DNA from: Collinsella aerofaciens
GTDB taxonomy: Bacteria; Actinomycetota; Coriobacteriia; Coriobacteriales; Coriobacteriaceae
Length of the DNA stretch: 9,975 bases
Reading direction: 5' to 3'
NCBI GenBank assembly: GCA_021641225.1
Contig: JAJWXI010000056.1
Span: 1 to 9,975, forward strand
A program made the translations under genes and the position numbers. A model generated the notes under the pieces. The model made no database searches and was not told the DNA's origin. It was given only the letters and a program-made list of their open reading frames with translations. Positions 1-6,608 of the stretch are shown piece by piece; the first letter of the stretch is position 1; each line of letters opens with the position of its first letter.

Positions 1-54
1 GACATATATGAGTGATTTCACGCGTGGGGGACAGACATGGGTTTGACATTTGCG
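1..54 (+). repeat. Partial copy of the GGGACAGAC/ATGAGTG repeat element
   Basis: This stretch aligns without gaps to the element at 5543-5578: 28 of 36 positions match over bases 1-36, and similarity continues for about 17 bases more (ATGGGTTTGACATTTGC here, ATGGATTTGCAATTTTGC there). It carries the same layout: the end of one GACAGAC box, an ATGAGTG arm at 8-14, a 4-base loop, a degenerate partner arm CACGCGT at 19-25, and a second box GGGGACAGAC at 27-36. The first box is cut by the window edge. It has the same orientation as the copy beside the transposase at 5529. Confidence 0.75.
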
Positions 55-84
55 TAAAGCATTGGGAAGCCCCGGCTAAACAGG

Positions 85-128
85 GGCGGCCCCGCAGTAT
101 CACCGATACGTGATGCTGCGGGGCCGCC
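85..128 (-). terminator. Large GC-rich hairpin ending the ABC transporter operon
   Basis: Bases 85-97 (GGCGGCCCCGCAG) pair perfectly with 116-128. After one G-T wobble (98/115), 99-103 pair with 110-114, leaving a 6-base loop at 104-109. The result is a stem of about 19 bp lying 56 bp past the permease stop codon. On the leftward transcript the following bases are only moderately U-rich (CCTGTTTAG); on the rightward strand CTTCTTCGTT follows. It may therefore stop transcription from both sides. The stem is certain; its function as a terminator is inferred. Confidence 0.7.
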
Positions 129-183
129 TTCTTCGTTGCCTTACGTTCTCCCAAGGGGCTACGCTCGCGCGTCGGATGGGCGA

Positions 184-3100
184 CTACTCCACGGACTTGA
201 GCGCCTCGAGCATGTCGACGCGCGACAGGCGCCGCAGCTCCACAAAGAACAGCGCTATGGTGATGGTGCAGATCACCACCGCGGGCACCGCAAACTCAAT
301 CACCGCAAGCTCGGGGTTGAACATAACCGTGTCGGGCGGAACGACATCCAAAATGTACTGGTGTAGCGCCACGCCGAGCACATAGCCGGCAAGGATGCCT
401 AGAGCCGTGAGACAGATGGTCTCGCGATAGATGTACATCGTGGTCTCGTTGGAATGGAAGCCCAGGACCTTGATGGTCGAAAGCTCGCGCATACGCTCCG
501 ACACGTTGAGGTTGGTGAGGTTGTACATAATCACCACTGCAAGCATCGCGGAGACGATGATGAGCACGGTCATGATCATGTCGAGGGAGTCGACCACGGT
601 GTCGACCTGCTCTTGAAGCGCCGTGTTCTGCACCACGGACTTCACGCCGGCGAGCTGCATGAAGGCGCTGGCTTTTTTCTCCACGCTCTTGAGGCCGCTG
701 TCCTTGAGGCACACGAGCTCGGCGTTGGCGTCAAAATCCTCGCCATAGCACGACTCATAGGCTCTGCGGCTCATATAGATGAAATGCCCCATGTACATCT
801 CGCATACGCCGCTGACCTTTACCGAGCGCTCCGTACCGTCCTCGGCGCTAAACGTGAACGTGTCACCCACGCCGATGCCCAACAGGTTCGCAAGACGCTC
901 CGAGATGACGGCTCCGTCGCCATCAACCTCAAGACTGTTGTCGCTCTTTCGGTCCACCAGGCTTACATAGTCATCGAACGAACCACTGTCCCTGGGCACG
1001 AGCAGGGTGATCTCCTGGGTGTCGCCATTGGCACCCGCCGCGCGGGTCACCGACTCGTAGTGCAGCTTCACATGAGATTTCACATCCGACGTGCTCAGAA
1101 GTTTCTCCTCCTTCTGGAGCTGTGCGTCGGTTGCCATGGAGGAGTTGGCCACAATCATGTCGTATTTGATGATGTCGCCAAACTGACGGTCGGCCATCTC
1201 CTGGATTGAATGCTGCACGCCAAAACCTGCCACGAGCATGCAGCTTGCGCCGGCAACGCCGAGCACCGTCATGAGCATGCGCTGTTTGTAGCGGAAGAGG
1301 TTGCGCGCCGTCACCTTATGAGTGAATGACATGCGCTCCCACACAAAGCCAATGCGCTCGAGCATGATCTTGGAGCCGCCCGCGGGAGGTTTGGGCAGTA
1401 GCAGGCGCGCGGGCTTCTCGGCGAGTTCTCGTCGTGCGGCGATGAGTGCCGGCAGGACCGAGCAAAGGCCCGCGAGCGCGATGGCCACCAGCGATACGAG
1501 CGGGTGGAAACCCAGGTGGATCGGCGGCAGTGTGAACGCATCGCCATAGGCGGAGTACACGATCCAGGGTAGCAGAGTGTGTCCGAGCGCTATGCCCGCA
1601 AGCGTTCCCAGACCGCCGGCAAGCGCGCCGTAGACCGTGAATTTGAGCACGATGTCGCTATCGGAGTAGCCGAGTGCCTTGAGCGTACCCGAGTTGATGC
1701 GCTCCTCGTCGACCATGCGCGTCATGGTGGAAAGCGTTACGAGCGCGGCCACCAGGTAGAGCAGCACCGGGAAGACCCGTGCGAGCGAGTCAACAATTTC
1801 GGACACGGTATCGTAGGTTCTATAGGCCTCGGAGCCTAGCGTTTCGCGACGGGTACCGGTGTCGTAGGTGGGCTGGGAAAGCTTTGCCAGGCGGTCCCGG
1901 GCGCTTTTGAGCTCCGACTCGACATCGGCGATCTTTTCCTCGGCATCCGGGAGCTTCTCGTCATACTCGGCCTTTTTGGCGGTGTATTCGGCAAGGCCGT
2001 CTTGGTATTCGGCCATCTTGGAGGCCAGGGTCTCGCGTGCGGATGCGAGCTGGCTGCGTGCGGAGGCGAGCTCCGAGGCCTTTGCCGCGAGCGTCTGGCG
2101 CGAAGCGCTGAGCGTCTGGACGCCCTCGTTGTATTCGGCACGCCCCTGTGCGATCCGGGTCGCAGCCGCCTCCCATTGCGCAAGACCGTCTTCATAGGAG
2201 GCTTTGCTCTGGTTGTAGGTAGCCACGCCCTGTTCGTACTCAGCGTTCTTTGCGTTCAGCTCATTTCGTGCCGCCGTGAGATTTTGCTCTCCCTGGCCTA
2301 TCTGTGCTCGGGCGGATTCGACATCACCGGCAACCGAGTCCAGATAGGCTTCTGTTTCGGCAACCTGGACACGGGCGGCCTCGACCTCCTCCGCCTTGGC
2401 GTCAAGCTCGGCCTCGGCGGCGTCAAGCTCGGCAGTCTTTTGCGCGATTTCCTCACGACCGGCGGCAACCTGTGTGCGGCCGTCGTCGTAGGCCTTGATG
2501 GCGGTGTTCATGGAATCGATCTGGCCTTGCGTCTGCTCGCATGTCCGGAGCGCCGCATCAAGCGTCGTCTCTTCTGTCTTGATGGCCGCCTCAAGGGCCT
2601 TTTTCTTTATGGGACTAGTCTCGGCATTGTACTGGTCTCTAAGCTCGGCGATGTGGTTCTCGAGCTCTGTGCAGGTCTGCTGCGCGCTCTCAAGGGTCGC
2701 CTCAAGTGTGGGCAATGCCTGGCGCATGAGCTCGACCTGATCCTCCTTGCTGTCGAGTTCCGCCTCCGCGGCATCGAGCTCGGCCGCGTTCTTTGCTATG
2801 GCCTCACGGCCGGCAGCGACCTGTGCGCGTCCGTCGTCGTAGGCTTGAATCTGCTTCTTTGCTTCACCGACCTGCTCGCGGGCGGTATCGTAGCCGGCCA
2901 CCTGCTGCTTTGCCGCGTCGAGTTCGGCTTGTTTGGTGTCGATGGTTGCGGCCCCCTTATTGAGGGCGTCCTTCGCGCTTGCGAGTTCACGTTGGGCCGC
3001 TTCGAGTTGTGACGCGGCTGCATCGAGTTGCAAGCGGTTTGCGTCGAGCTCGGCCTGCCCCTGGATAATCTGCTCGCCAGCCGCATCGAGCTGGGCTTGG

Positions 3101-4107
3101 GCGTTTTCTATCTGGGTCTGCGCGCTTGCGATCTGGGCGGCACCGTCATCTACCTGAGCTTGTGCGCTCGCGATCTGTGCTTGCCCGTCTGCGATCTGGG
3201 CAGCGCCGTCGTCGAGCTGCGCCTTGACATCACCAAGCTGCTGCCTAGCATCGTTGAGCTCGGCTTTTGCATCGTCGACCTGGGCTTGGCCGTCGTCGAT
3301 CTTTTCCTGCGCCTCTGCCTTTACCGTGGCCAGTCGCTTGGAGGGTCGGCCTTTGAGCAACTTTTCGAGCTCGTCCTTATGGTCGGCCACGGCATCGCGG
3401 TATTCGTTTGAGTAGGGGTCCATATCCCGCGTGTCGGTATACGCGAGGCGCGCGGTCATAAAGACATCGGAGTCAAAGACCTGGCGCTGCACGCAGGCGT
3501 AGCCCTTGAGCGTGCCGGTGCCTGCCGTAGATTGCCCCATGTTGACGATCGAGATGATCTCGGGCGAGTTAACGTGTCCGACCACCTTGAACGTATCTCG
3601 CGTGAGGCAGGTGCTGTCGTTGAGCTCGTTTGCCTTCTCAGTGACTTTGATGGTGGAGCCGATGGGGTAGTCCTCGGCAAGTCCCGAGTCGATCGCAATC
3701 TCGTTTTTGGCGGAGGGCATATGTCCGTCAACGAGTTCAAGCTGCGAAATGTCCGCAGGTTCGCTCAACACGCGCACGGCGTCGGTGGTACCGCGAACGG
3801 TTACGTCCTTAAAGTAGCCAAACTCAACCTCATCGGTGCCCGTGGCCTGTTTGATCGTAGCAACGTCTTCCTTGTCCAGACCGTAGTCGCTTACCACGGT
3901 GAGGTCCGCGAGACGGTAATCGTCAAAGTAGCGCTGGCCCGTCTCACGCATGTCCGGACCTGCGACAAAGAGGCCCACGAGCGCAAACGAGCCCAAGAGC
4001 ATGAGCATGAATATCGCAACAAAGCGGCCTTTGGAATGCGCGATAGAACGCCAGACGTCTTTCCAGAGCGCTGTCTTGCGCGGCATGGGTCCCGAATCTG
4101 TTCGCAT
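184..4107 (-). CDS. FtsX-type ABC transporter permease with a giant extracellular coiled coil
   Basis: This is the permease subunit of a MacB/FtsX-class ABC transporter, probably 1307 residues. I chose the ATG at 4107 because GAGGTG sits 6 bases upstream; a GTG at 4125 in the same frame overlaps the ATPase stop and would add 6 residues. The layout appears to be: one membrane helix (27-50), an extracellular domain (to about 237), a coiled coil (about 238-749), three membrane helices (775-797, about 821-852, 868-891), a linker, a helix (943-964), a second extracellular domain (to about 1170) and three C-terminal helices (1175-1200, 1227-1253, 1267-1291). This is the 1+3 FtsX plan used twice. 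Permeases of this superfamily often do mechanical work (extraction of lipids or peptides, activation of cell-wall enzymes) rather than channel transport. The substrate is unknown. The coiled coil makes the protein much longer than ordinary FtsX permeases. Confidence 0.93.
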   Translation of the reverse strand: MRTDSGPMPRKTALWKDVWRSIAHSKGRFVAIFMLMLLGSFALVGLFVAGPDMRETGQRYFDDYRLADLTVVSDYGLDKEDVATIKQATGTDEVEFGYFKDVTVRGTTDAVRVLSEPADISQLELVDGHMPSAKNEIAIDSGLAEDYPIGSTIKVTEKANELNDSTCLTRDTFKVVGHVNSPEIISIVNMGQSTAGTGTLKGYACVQRQVFDSDVFMTARLAYTDTRDMDPYSNEYRDAVADHKDELEKLLKGRPSKRLATVKAEAQEKIDDGQAQVDDAKAELNDARQQLGDVKAQLDDGAAQIADGQAQIASAQAQVDDGAAQIASAQTQIENAQAQLDAAGEQIIQGQAELDANRLQLDAAASQLEAAQRELASAKDALNKGAATIDTKQAELDAAKQQVAGYDTAREQVGEAKKQIQAYDDGRAQVAAGREAIAKNAAELDAAEAELDSKEDQVELMRQALPTLEATLESAQQTCTELENHIAELRDQYNAETSPIKKKALEAAIKTEETTLDAALRTCEQTQGQIDSMNTAIKAYDDGRTQVAAGREEIAQKTAELDAAEAELDAKAEEVEAARVQVAETEAYLDSVAGDVESARAQIGQGEQNLTAARNELNAKNAEYEQGVATYNQSKASYEDGLAQWEAAATRIAQGRAEYNEGVQTLSASRQTLAAKASELASARSQLASARETLASKMAEYQDGLAEYTAKKAEYDEKLPDAEEKIADVESELKSARDRLAKLSQPTYDTGTRRETLGSEAYRTYDTVSEIVDSLARVFPVLLYLVAALVTLSTMTRMVDEERINSGTLKALGYSDSDIVLKFTVYGALAGGLGTLAGIALGHTLLPWIVYSAYGDAFTLPPIHLGFHPLVSLVAIALAGLCSVLPALIAARRELAEKPARLLLPKPPAGGSKIMLERIGFVWERMSFTHKVTARNLFRYKQRMLMTVLGVAGASCMLVAGFGVQHSIQEMADRQFGDIIKYDMIVANSSMATDAQLQKEEKLLSTSDVKSHVKLHYESVTRAAGANGDTQEITLLVPRDSGSFDDYVSLVDRKSDNSLEVDGDGAVISERLANLLGIGVGDTFTFSAEDGTERSVKVSGVCEMYMGHFIYMSRRAYESCYGEDFDANAELVCLKDSGLKSVEKKASAFMQLAGVKSVVQNTALQEQVDTVVDSLDMIMTVLIIVSAMLAVVIMYNLTNLNVSERMRELSTIKVLGFHSNETTMYIYRETICLTALGILAGYVLGVALHQYILDVVPPDTVMFNPELAVIEFAVPAVVICTITIALFFVELRRLSRVDMLEALKSVE
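2377..2844 (-). repeat. Duplicated 39-residue block in the permease coiled coil
   Basis: Two segments of the permease, encoded at 2728-2844 and 2377-2493, are close copies: AYDDGRAQVAAGREAIAK then AELDAAEAELD in the first, AYDDGRTQVAAGREEIAQ then AELDAAEAELD in the second. They are 351 bp (117 codons) apart. The intervening segment is less repetitive and contains the predicted hairpin tip and the two cysteines of the coiled coil. The arrangement suggests an internal duplication, or gene conversion between two arms of the rod. Confidence 0.8.
2887..3285 (-). repeat. Nineteen uninterrupted heptads encoded in the permease coiled coil
   Basis: Reading leftward, this stretch encodes 19 consecutive 7-residue units without a skip, of the form [A/E/Q]-Q/E-[I/V/L]-x4, for example AQIADGQ, AQIASAQ, AQVDDGA, AQLDAAG and AELDAAK. 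Q, A and D dominate and charge is low. At the DNA level it is a degenerate 21-bp periodic array, seen on the + strand as recurring GATCTGGGC/GATCTGTGC motifs. The regular register argues for a continuous helical rod. Low-complexity DNA like this can change length by slippage in 21-bp steps without breaking the frame. Confidence 0.85.
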
Positions 4108-4118
4108 GTGCTTCACCT

Positions 4119-4820
4119 CTACCACTCGATCTCGGTGATGGGCGTGGGTTTACGATTGATCTCTATCGCCTGAACGCGCGCGTCGTGCATGCGGATCACG
4201 CGGTCGGCAATGGGTGCGATCGCCGCATTGTGCGTGACGATGATGACGGTGGCGCCCTGCCTGCGGCTCATATCCTCTAGGATCTGGAGCACCTGTTTGC
4301 CCGTGCGGTAATCGAGCGCGCCCGTTGGTTCATCGCAAAGCAAGATTTTGGGGTTCTTGGCTACGGCGCGCGCAATTGCCACGCGCTGCTGCTCGCCGCC
4401 CGAAAGCTGAGCGGGAAAGTTTACCATGCGTTCTCCGAGGCCCACGCTGCGCAGAACCTCCTCGGGGTCAGATGCGTTGCGCACGATCTGGCTCGCGAGC
4501 TCCACGTTCTCCTTGGCCGTGAGGTTTGAGACCAGGTTGTAGAACTGGAACACAAAACCCACGTCCGTGCGGCGGTAGTCGGTGAGCTGATGTGAGTTGT
4601 ACTGCGCGATGTCCTTGCCATCGATGACGACCGAGCCCTCCGAGGCTGTGTCCATGCCGCCGAGGATGTTGAGCAGCGTGGACTTGCCGGCACCGGAGGA
4701 GCCCAGGATCACCACGAGCTCGCCCTTTTCGACTGTGAAGCTCACGTCGTTGTTTGCCAGAATCTCGGTCGAGCCGCTCTGGTAGCGTTTGGTCTCGTGC
4801 GTGACCTCGATGTAAGCCAT
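4119..4820 (-). CDS. ABC transporter ATP-binding protein, MacB/LolD class
   Basis: This is the cytoplasmic ATPase that powers the permease encoded just downstream. I chose the ATG at 4820 (233 residues) because AAGGAG lies 5 bases upstream; an in-frame GTG two codons earlier is less well placed. Motifs in order: Walker A GSSGAGKST (40-48), Q-loop FVFQFYN with Q92, signature LSGGEQQR (139-146), Walker B ILLCDEP (159-165), D-loop GALD (167-170) and switch histidine H197. All catalytic residues are present, so it should be active. Length and motifs fit the MacB/LolD/FtsE/BceA class, which pairs with FtsX-type permeases. The gap to the permease ATG is 11 bp (or a 7-bp overlap with its alternative GTG), so the two are surely co-transcribed and probably translationally coupled. 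The C-terminal tail after the H-loop is short, with no extra domain. The substrate cannot be read from the sequence. Confidence 0.95.
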   Translation of the reverse strand: MAYIEVTHETKRYQSGSTEILANNDVSFTVEKGELVVILGSSGAGKSTLLNILGGMDTASEGSVVIDGKDIAQYNSHQLTDYRRTDVGFVFQFYNLVSNLTAKENVELASQIVRNASDPEEVLRSVGLGERMVNFPAQLSGGEQQRVAIARAVAKNPKILLCDEPTGALDYRTGKQVLQILEDMSRRQGATVIIVTHNAAIAPIADRVIRMHDARVQAIEINRKPTPITEIEW

Positions 4821-4827
4821 ATACACT

Positions 4828-4849
4828 CCTTAAATGAACAACGTGTTGA
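4828..4849. promoter_or_regulatory. Operator O1, transporter side (predicted TetR site)
   Basis: This 22-bp arm matches the reverse complement of 4903-4924 at 21 of 22 positions. Inside it, TGAACAACGTGTTGA (4835-4849) is an imperfect palindrome of the form TnAACA-nnn-TGTTnA, a plausible binding site for a TetR-family dimer. It lies just downstream of the predicted transporter transcription start and runs into the ATPase Shine-Dalgarno sequence (AAGGAG on the leftward strand), so bound repressor would block transcription. The repeat is seen; the binding protein is inferred from the adjacent tetR gene. Confidence 0.7.
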
Positions 4850-4864
4850 CTAAAAACTGAAAAC

Positions 4865-4892
4865 ATTCTAGTCTTGATGCTGTGAGTTTCAA
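4865..4892 (-). promoter_or_regulatory. Predicted promoter of the ABC transporter operon
   Basis: Read leftward, TTGAAA (4892-4887) and TAGAAT (4870-4865) are separated by 16 bp. They resemble sigma-70 -35 and -10 boxes. Transcription would begin near 4858, and operator O1 would then cover roughly +9 to +23. The promoter overlaps the rightward tetR promoter, so polymerases for the two directions would compete. Confidence 0.55.
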
Positions 4893-4903
4893 TGAGCAAT
4901 AAT
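4874..4903 (+). promoter_or_regulatory. Predicted promoter of the tetR gene
   Basis: TTGATG (4874-4879) and AATAAT (4898-4903) lie 18 bp apart (17 bp if CAATAA is taken as the -10). The -10 box abuts operator O2, so repressor binding there would shut off tetR. This would make the regulator autorepressed, as is usual for divergent TetR genes. Confidence 0.5.
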
Positions 4904-4924
4904 CAACAGGTTGTTCATTTAAGG
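4903..4924. promoter_or_regulatory. Operator O2, tetR side (predicted TetR site)
   Basis: This is the partner arm of O1, inverted and 53 bp away. Its core TCAACAGGTTGTTCA (4903-4917) has the same TnAACA-nnn-TGTTnA symmetry. It starts at the last base of the tetR -10 box and covers the expected start of transcription. The two operator centres (4842 and 4910) are 68 bp apart. Confidence 0.7.
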
Positions 4925-4944
4925 TGTTTGAACAGGAGTTTTCT

Positions 4945-5553
4945 ATGTCAGGAGAACGCGCGGAGCGGACTCGTCAGACGAGGCGCCGCATCAAGGAGGC
5001 CCTTGTTGAGTTGATTGCCGAGAAGGGCTTTGATTCGCTGACGGTCTCGGATGTTACTCGTCGTGCGCATATCAATCGCGGCACATTCTACCTGCACTTT
5101 ACCGATAAATATGACATGATGGCCAAGCTCGAGGACGAACTCATAGCGCGCCTTGAACAGGTTTTACTGCAAGAGGGGGACGAACCTCATGACCCCCGGG
5201 ACCTGTTTCCCTATGAGAGGCTCCTGCCGGCGCTTGAGCTTGTTGCGCAAGACATCGATTTCGTCCGCGCTGTGGCGGGGCGCGGGGGAGATCCTGAGTT
5301 TTCGTCCAAGCTCAGGTCGGTCATCGAGGGCCTGTTTGCCCAGGGGCTTGAGCGCTCGGACTGCACCCTGCGCGACGATGACGAGCTTCCCCTGGTTTAC
5401 GCGCGCGAGCTCGCGCTTAGCCACGTGCTAACGATCATCAATCTCTGGCTCGAACGTGGCGGTACCGAATCTCCCGAGCAGCTCGCCCGCATCATCGTTG
5501 GCGCAAAAGACGTCAGCCCCGCCAGCCTACTCATTGGGGACAGACTTACATGA
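4945..5553 (+). CDS. TetR/AcrR-family transcriptional repressor
   Basis: This predicted DNA-binding regulator of 202 residues very likely controls the divergent ABC operon. I prefer the ATG at 4945, with AGGAG six bases upstream, over the in-frame GTG at 4924 that lies inside the operator arm. The N-terminal helix-turn-helix occupies about residues 32-52, ending in the hallmark GTFYLHF followed by DKYDMM. The C-terminal half, with HVLTIINLWLERGG followed by SPEQLA, resembles the TetR C-terminal ligand/dimer domain common in Firmicutes and Actinobacteria. The ligand is unknown; the partner genes suggest an antimicrobial, envelope or lipid signal. The last six residues (IGDRLT) and the stop codon are encoded by a repeat element at 5529-5578, so the native C-terminus was probably replaced or trimmed. 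The core fold looks complete, so function is likely kept. Confidence 0.92.
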   Translation: MSGERAERTRQTRRRIKEALVELIAEKGFDSLTVSDVTRRAHINRGTFYLHFTDKYDMMAKLEDELIARLEQVLLQEGDEPHDPRDLFPYERLLPALELVAQDIDFVRAVAGRGGDPEFSSKLRSVIEGLFAQGLERSDCTLRDDDELPLVYARELALSHVLTIINLWLERGGTESPEQLARIIVGAKDVSPASLLIGDRLT

Positions 5554-5578
5554 GTGTTTCCACTCATTTGGGACAGAC
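5529..5578 (+). repeat. Left 50-bp inverted repeat element of the transposase unit
   Basis: The element has two GGGACAGAC boxes (GGGGACAGAC at 5536-5545, GGGACAGAC at 5570-5578) around a hairpin: ATGAGTG (5550-5556), loop TTTC, CACTCAT (5561-5567). It matches the reverse complement of 6559-6608 at 46 of 50 positions. Box-plus-hairpin elements are what Y1/RAYT transposases recognise. It overlaps the last 25 bases of tetR. The hairpin could also act as a weak terminator for tetR, since TTT follows it, but this is unproven. Confidence 0.85.
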
Positions 5579-5708
5579 ATGGATTTGCAATTTTGCCGTT
5601 CTGGGCCTGTTTTTGGTGCGGATTGGCTATAAATAGGTCACAGGCTCAGCATTTCGCGTTCCTTCTCTCCTTTTAGGTGTTGCCTGTTCGGCTTTGAAAG
5701 GAGAGGCT

Positions 5709-6485
5709 ATGCCCCGATGCGCCCGCGAAATTTCGCTCACCGGCTATTACCACGTCTTTGACCGCGGCAACTCCAAACAGATCATTTTTGAAGATGATTC
5801 CGACCGGTATCGTTTCTTATCGGACATCTCGGACAGGTTTGCGTGCCATGACGTGGCGGTGTTGGCCTGGTGCCTTATGGACAACCACTTCCATTTGATG
5901 GTTGATGATCCATATGACAACCTTTCAAAGGCAATGCAGTGCGCGCTGACGGCCTATGCCAAGTATTTCAATGGGAAAACCGGAAGAACGGGCCATCTGT
6001 TTGATAATCGCTATTCGCGGGTCGCGGTCGAGTCGGACACGCAGGCGGTCCAGTTGCTCGATTATATCCATCTCAATCCTGTGAAAGGCGCGCTCGACTC
6101 GCTCGATGCGTACCGCTGGTCAAGCTTCAAGGCATATCAGCTGGGCTACGATCCCTTTGATATCTGCGATGCGGCTCCCATGCTCGATATTGTCGGGGGT
6201 TCCCGTCGCTATTGCGAGCATCTTAAGGAAGTTGCCGGGTGCATCTGGTCAGTGGAGGTTCTTCCACGCCGGCGGATCCCCGATGAGGAGGCCCTTTCCG
6301 TTGCGCGTGAAGTCCTGCCGAGCATAGATCCTGCGCTGCTCAAGGCCCTGCCGCGGCACGAACGCGATGCCTGTCTGCTGAGGCTCAGACGGGCGCATCT
6401 CACGGTCAAGCAAATTGCCCGTATCACCGGTATCGGCGCTACAAGCGTGACCAAGGCCACTGCAGGCTGGAATGAGGCTGCGTGA
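5709..6485 (+). CDS. REP-associated tyrosine (Y1, HUH) transposase
   Basis: This is a single-strand DNA transposase of 258 residues in the Y1_Tnp superfamily. The ATG at 5709 follows AAGGAG by 5 bases; a TTG at 5694 is in frame but overlaps that site. Visible motifs are the HUH metal-binding pair HFH (H60, H62) in WCLMDNHFHLMV, and the catalytic tyrosine Y119 in DYIHLNPVKGA, followed by YRWSSF. This YIHxNPV block is typical of RAYTs and their relatives. The C-terminus (about 231-254, LTVKQIARITGIGATSV) is a helix-turn-helix often seen in longer members. All catalytic residues are present and the frame is intact, so it is probably active. A TATAAA at 5628-5633 could serve as a weak -10, but no good -35 is visible. 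Its GC content and codon bias look weaker than those of the pyr genes, which fits mobile origin. It should act on the flanking hairpin elements. Confidence 0.92.
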   Translation: MPRCAREISLTGYYHVFDRGNSKQIIFEDDSDRYRFLSDISDRFACHDVAVLAWCLMDNHFHLMVDDPYDNLSKAMQCALTAYAKYFNGKTGRTGHLFDNRYSRVAVESDTQAVQLLDYIHLNPVKGALDSLDAYRWSSFKAYQLGYDPFDICDAAPMLDIVGGSRRYCEHLKEVAGCIWSVEVLPRRRIPDEEALSVAREVLPSIDPALLKALPRHERDACLLRLRRAHLTVKQIARITGIGATSVTKATAGWNEAA

Positions 6486-6558
6486 GGCGGGGATTAGGGC
6501 CGATCGGCGCGCCGTGGGTTCATCGGTGCGCTGCAAGCTTGGGAAAGCGCTCATCTAA

Positions 6559-6608
6559 GTCTGTCCCCAATGCGTGAAAACACTCATGTAAGCCTGTCCC
6601 CAATGAGT
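6559..6608 (-). repeat. Right 50-bp inverted repeat element of the transposase unit
   Basis: Read leftward, this has the same order as the left element: box GGGGACAGGC, hairpin arm ATGAGTG, loop TTTT, arm CACGCAT with one mismatch, box GGGGACAGAC. It differs from the left copy at four positions. Beyond it, 6609-6622 adds a degenerate extra half-unit: CAATGAGTG occurs at 6601-6609 and again at 6614-6622. The element stops one base before the A-run (6624-6628) of the rpmB terminator. Confidence 0.85.

Noticed and set aside
454..1209. Long open frame on the + strand opposite the permease C-terminal half
   Set aside because: It is antisense to a well-supported gene, its translation is rich in H, R and V without any domain pattern, and no ribosome-binding site precedes it. 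High GC leaves few stops in this frame.
2002..3012. 336-codon open frame on the + strand opposite the coiled coil
   Set aside because: The translation mirrors the 21-bp coiled-coil periodicity (repeated LGVKLGLGGVKL-like strings) and is a by-product of low-complexity DNA.
2887..3285. Possible CRISPR or tandem-repeat array
   Set aside because: The 21-bp period is exactly seven codons in the permease frame, units are degenerate, and there are no unique spacers or cas genes.
5550..5567. Dedicated intrinsic terminator for tetR
   Set aside because: The hairpin has a 7-bp AT-containing stem and only three T after it, and it is shared by every copy of the repeat, so it is better explained as part of the element.
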